From assembly GCF_002009015.1 (NCBI RefSeq), contig NZ_LZDE01000343.1, forward strand, positions 1-64,000: a stretch of 64,000 nt of DNA, in the 5' to 3' direction. The position numbers and the translations under genes are program-made. Of this stretch, positions 60,929-64,000 are shown in pieces. Position 1 is the stretch's first letter. Every line of letters starts with the position of its first letter. This stretch comes from Microbulbifer mangrovi. GTDB lineage: Bacteria > Pseudomonadota > Gammaproteobacteria > Pseudomonadales > Cellvibrionaceae. The notes under the pieces were generated by a model, which was given only the letters and a program-made list of their open reading frames with translations, had not been told where the DNA came from and did no database searches.

Positions 60929-63547
60929 TCAGCTGGTACACGCCTCAGCCACGTTCACCGGCTTTCCCGGCTGGGCTACCTCCGCCGGTTTCGGCAGAGG
61001 CTTGATCAGCACCAGTAACAACGGCAGCAGAGTCAGGGATCCCAGCAGTGCAGCGGACATGGCCAGCGCCGTCAGCAGGCCAAAGTAGATCGAAGGCACA
61101 AACTTGGACAGCGCCAGAATCGAGAACCCGGCAATGATGGTGATTGCGGTATAGAACATGGCGCGGCCAATGGTTGCGTGACTACGGTGCATGGTCGCGA
61201 CGTAATCGCCATCTTTCGCAAACTCCTCACGGAAACGGTACAGGTAGTGAATCGCGTGATCCACGCCGATACCCACGGTGATCGCGGCAATGGTAATGGT
61301 CATCATATCCAGCGGAATATTCGCCAGCCCCATACCACCCAGCACCACACAAGCCGCCAGCATATTCGGCACCAGCGCTATTACCGCCAGCCACAGTGAG
61401 CGAAACAACACCAGGAACATCAGCAGGATGCCGGCAAACACCGCACCCAGGGTCAGAATCTGGGACTTGAACAGGCTCTGCAACATATTGTTGTACAGCA
61501 CCAGCATGCCGGTCTGGCGAATATCCTCCGCGGCGATGCCCATGTCATTTTCCGCAAAAGCGTAAATACGGCGGATCAACTCATCCCGGCTCAGGTCCGG
61601 ATCGGATTCAATCACCCGCATGGTAATCCGCGCCTGCTGCTGTTGCGGAGACCAGTACGGAGAGACCAGTACCTGATTGATCTCCTCTGGCAGGCTCTGG
61701 CGCGCCACGGCCAGCTCGAAATCATTCAGACCACCATCGTTCAGATCCTGCGCCACCTTGTACAGGGTGGCGAGCGATTGCACCTTGCCGATTTCCGGCT
61801 GCGCCTCAAGGAAGTCGTGCAGCTGTTCAATCTGGTTCAGGCCAGCTACGGTAAACCAGTAGGCATCCGGGGCCTGACTTTCACTGCTACCGGCAAAAGG
61901 ATCATCTGCCGCGAACGGGTCTTCCGCAGCAAACGGGTCGGCCTCATCCGCAGTCGCTTCGTCACCGCCAAAGTCTGTAGCGAACGGGTCCTCCTCCCCT
62001 TCACTCTCCCCCTCAAATGCCGGCGCTGACTGCTCAGGCTTGTTCAGTACCACATCGAGATTGATGGTGCCGCCGAGCCGCTGGTCGATGACCAGCATGC
62101 CCTGGTGGATTTCCGTGGAATCATCGAAGTAATCGATAAAACGGTTTTCCACTTTCAGGCGGCTGATACCCACGGCACTGATCACTGCCGCGATCACCGC
62201 CACCCCCAGCACCACGGCCTTGTGGTTATCTGCAAAGCGGGAGAACACCTGGGTGAACGCGTGGGAATTGTCACGGCCCTGCCCCGCATCCCGCTTCTTG
62301 AGCAGCATCAGGCTCGCGGGAAGAATCAGGAATGAAAGCACCAGCGCCATGGTCACGCCGATACTCATCATCCAGCCAAAGTCGATCACCGGGCGAATAC
62401 CACTGACCACCAGCGAGATGAAAGCCACCATGGTGGTGAGACCGGTATAGAGACACGGCTTGGCCATGAACGCGACGGTCGCGGAAGCCAGCTGGAAGCG
62501 ATCCCATTCCGGGTATTGCGCGAAGTACTCGCGGTAACGCACTGCAAGGTGGATGGTGATGGCGAGGGTAATAATCAGCAGCAGGGCCAGGAAATTGGCG
62601 GAAATGACCGTCAACCGCCAGTCCAGCCAGGACAGCAGGCCCAGCATCATCACAGCCGTGGTCACACAGGTAACCAGGGGCAACAGAACCCAGCGCGGCT
62701 GACGGAAGATCAGCAACAGGGTGATCACGATAAACGCCAGGATACCCGCGCCAAATACCACCAAGTCACTCTCGATAAACGCAATCATGTCCGAGGTGAT
62801 CATGGTCAGACCACCCAGGAACAGCTCTGCGCTGCCGTCGTACTGGGCGAGGATTGCACGAACTTCTTTTACCCGGTCCCGGGCCGCCGCTTCCTGGGCG
62901 GTGCGGTGTTGCAGGTACTCTGCGCTCACCACTTCCAGCCGCTGAACCTCAGCCTCGCTCAGCCCCTCGGTATTGCGCTGGCGACGCAATGCATCCCGCT
63001 CGCGTACCAGGTCCAGGCCCTTTTTGTCGAGGTCGAGGTTGAGCATCATGGCGGTGGTCTCGCCATCGGCGCTCAGGATCAGATCCTTGTAGATGGGACT
63101 TTCCAGAAACTCCTTGCGCGCGAGTTCCCGGTCGACGCCGGGGGACGACAGGGTACGGATACCATCCGCCACATCGGAAATCGAAAGTTTGGGGCTGTAC
63201 AGCAGCGGCACGTTCAGGACCGACTGTACGCCGGAGACGCCCTGCACCATTGCCAGCTCGTCCTGCAGACGGCGCATGGTGGCCAGGGATTCATCGCTGA
63301 ACAGGTCGCCCTCCTTGTAGCGATAGGTCACCACCAGGAAGTCACCGGAGTTGTAGCGCTCGGAAATTTCGCGGAAGAAATCCAGCGAATCATCGGTCTC
63401 CAGGGTCAGGGAGTCCGCGGACGCATCCAGTTTGAATCGCGGCAGACCCGCGGCGGCGGCGATGGTGAGCAGTGCCACCAACGCCAGCACGGTTTTCGGG
63501 TGTCCGAGTACCAGTTTCTCGTACCAGGTCTTCAAGCCCAACAGCAT
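60929..63547 (-). CDS. RND/MMPL superfamily transporter
   Basis: The 872-residue protein has the MMPL plan: one helix, a large periplasmic loop, five helices, then the same again. The conserved acid in membrane helix 4 of each half is not certain. The second half has GIGVDHAIHYLYRFREEF; the first has the matching ITIHLAVRYREYF segment. The second periplasmic loop opens with an acidic insert containing four DPFA units (61892-61990), likely disordered. The substrate is unknown; lipids or hopanoids are usual for this branch. The ATG at 63547 gives a sensible N-terminus, but a GTG at 63607 cannot be excluded. Confidence 0.88.
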   Translation of the reverse strand: MLLGLKTWYEKLVLGHPKTVLALVALLTIAAAAGLPRFKLDASADSLTLETDDSLDFFREISERYNSGDFLVVTYRYKEGDLFSDESLATMRRLQDELAMVQGVSGVQSVLNVPLLYSPKLSISDVADGIRTLSSPGVDRELARKEFLESPIYKDLILSADGETTAMMLNLDLDKKGLDLVRERDALRRQRNTEGLSEAEVQRLEVVSAEYLQHRTAQEAAARDRVKEVRAILAQYDGSAELFLGGLTMITSDMIAFIESDLVVFGAGILAFIVITLLLIFRQPRWVLLPLVTCVTTAVMMLGLLSWLDWRLTVISANFLALLLIITLAITIHLAVRYREYFAQYPEWDRFQLASATVAFMAKPCLYTGLTTMVAFISLVVSGIRPVIDFGWMMSIGVTMALVLSFLILPASLMLLKKRDAGQGRDNSHAFTQVFSRFADNHKAVVLGVAVIAAVISAVGISRLKVENRFIDYFDDSTEIHQGMLVIDQRLGGTINLDVVLNKPEQSAPAFEGESEGEEDPFATDFGGDEATADEADPFAAEDPFAADDPFAGSSESQAPDAYWFTVAGLNQIEQLHDFLEAQPEIGKVQSLATLYKVAQDLNDGGLNDFELAVARQSLPEEINQVLVSPYWSPQQQQARITMRVIESDPDLSRDELIRRIYAFAENDMGIAAEDIRQTGMLVLYNNMLQSLFKSQILTLGAVFAGILLMFLVLFRSLWLAVIALVPNMLAACVVLGGMGLANIPLDMMTITIAAITVGIGVDHAIHYLYRFREEFAKDGDYVATMHRSHATIGRAMFYTAITIIAGFSILALSKFVPSIYFGLLTALAMSAALLGSLTLLPLLLVLIKPLPKPAEVAQPGKPVNVAEACTS

Positions 63548-63628
63548 AATCAATTCGCTATATTCGTAATCGGGATGTACATCTTGCGGCGTTGCACTTT
63601 CGTACACGCCAGTCTTCTGCCCGGGGTT

Positions 63629-63901
63629 CTACTTATCCACGTGGCCCAGGTCGCGCTCCGGAAACAATACGTCGCGCACCTTCTGCTTCAACTCCTTGGG
63701 TCCGGGGAAGCCCCCGTCGCGCTTGCGCTCCCAGATCAGCGTGTCGCCCACGTGAATCTCGAACACACCACCGCTGCCGGGCTTGAGCGCAACCTGCTCA
63801 AGGTCGTTTGCGAAGGTGTAGAGCAGCTCCTGAGCCATCCAGGTGGCACGCAACATCCAGTTGCACTGCACGCAGTAGTGAATGGTGACGGCATTTTGCA
63901 T
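63629..63901 (-). CDS. SelT/SelW/SelH (Rdx) family thioredoxin-like protein
   Basis: The 90-residue protein belongs to the Rdx family with a CxxC motif (IHYCVQCNWMLRA), where animal relatives often have selenocysteine at the second position; here it is a plain TGC/TGT cysteine. The central GGVFEIHVGDTLIWERKRDGG, split around residues 44-64, and the FPGPKELKQKVRD tail are typical. A redox role is presumed. It is 22 bp before the transporter's earliest possible start and on the same strand. Confidence 0.9.
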   Translation of the reverse strand: MQNAVTIHYCVQCNWMLRATWMAQELLYTFANDLEQVALKPGSGGVFEIHVGDTLIWERKRDGGFPGPKELKQKVRDVLFPERDLGHVDK

Positions 63902-63925
63902 ATTTTTTGACCTGATGTCTGCGTA

Positions 63926-64000
63926 TCAGCTCTCACCCCAAGGGGGTAATAGGCTCTGCTCAATCCCGAGCTGGCTCAGAATTCTGGCGACCACGAAGTC
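63926..64000 (-). CDS. 3' end of an unidentified gene (partial)
   Basis: One minus-strand frame is open from the window edge to a TGA at 63926-63928 and reads DFVVARILSQLGIEQSLLPP followed by WGES. Composition is protein-like, and the position just upstream of a same-strand gene makes it plausible. Twenty-four residues are too few for identification. Confidence 0.35.
   Translation of the reverse strand, partial: DFVVARILSQLGIEQSLLPPWGES

Noticed and set aside
62516-63910. 464-codon plus-strand frame opposite the RND transporter
   Set aside because: Composition is that of an antisense frame, and the opposite strand encodes a well-formed transporter.

Overview
The window looks like the chromosome of a gammaproteobacterium with fairly high G+C. 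The gene order closely follows the Pseudomonas-type block that runs from mutT/argJ/secA through the dcw cluster, the rsmI-lpoA-yraN-diaA-dolP group, sspAB, petABC, rpsI-rplM, algW, hisD-hisG-murA, and kdsDC-lptCAB-rpoN-hpf-ptsN-rapZ-ptsO. A marine relative outside Pseudomonas, for example a Cellvibrionales/Microbulbifer-like organism, is my best guess. It rests on gene content and general resemblance only, not on a database match. There are no insertion sequences, phage genes, CRISPR arrays, tRNA or rRNA genes, and no sign of recent gene transfer. This is core chromosome.

Layout. 0.1-24 kb (minus strand): mutT, argJ, secA, an M23 peptidase, lpxC, then the complete division and cell wall (dcw) operon read from mraZ down to ftsZ. 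ddlB is missing between murC and ftsQ. The mraZ promoter overlaps an array of six GTGG direct repeats, which is a good candidate for the MraZ operator. 24.4-25.6 kb: a divergent CysH-like gene (plus) and the RNase P RNA gene (minus). 25.6-30 kb: rsmI (minus) diverging from lpoA-yraN-diaA-dolP (plus). 30-35 kb: an acetyl-CoA acetyltransferase, a LemA/M48 membrane protease pair, and a Yip1 family membrane protein. 35-41.7 kb (minus): sspB, sspA, a bc1 complex in which cytochrome b and c1 form one polypeptide, the Rieske protein, rpsI, rplM and zapE. 41.9-45.5 kb: zapG, a homodimeric-type ATP sulfurylase, a DegS/AlgW protease and a small exported NTF2-like protein. 45.6-50.1 kb (minus): hisD, hisG, murA, ibaG and an mlaC without its mlaFED/mlaB partners. 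50.6-60.2 kb (plus): kdsD, kdsC, lptC, lptA, lptB, rpoN, hpf, ptsN, rapZ, npr, mgtE and darP. 60.2-64 kb (minus): a small alpha/beta hydrolase, a large RND/MMPL transporter, a SelW-like protein and the tail of an unidentified gene.

Taken together, most genes build or regulate the cell envelope: peptidoglycan precursors (murA, C-G, mraY), septation (fts genes, zapE, zapG), LPS (lpxC, kdsD, kdsC, lptCAB), outer-membrane quality control (dolP, lpoA, algW, mlaC) and protein export (secA). A smaller set covers respiration, ribosome function and nitrogen-PTS regulation.

I found no previously undescribed multi-gene system. The points that deserve a second look are individual ones: the cytochrome b-c1 fusion with an apparent two-helix insertion, the CysH paralog with a degraded nucleotide loop, the orphan mlaC, the FtsI SxN-to-SxQ change, the mraZ operator array, a sigma-54-like promoter ahead of rpoN, and the TerB-like tail on the M48 protease.
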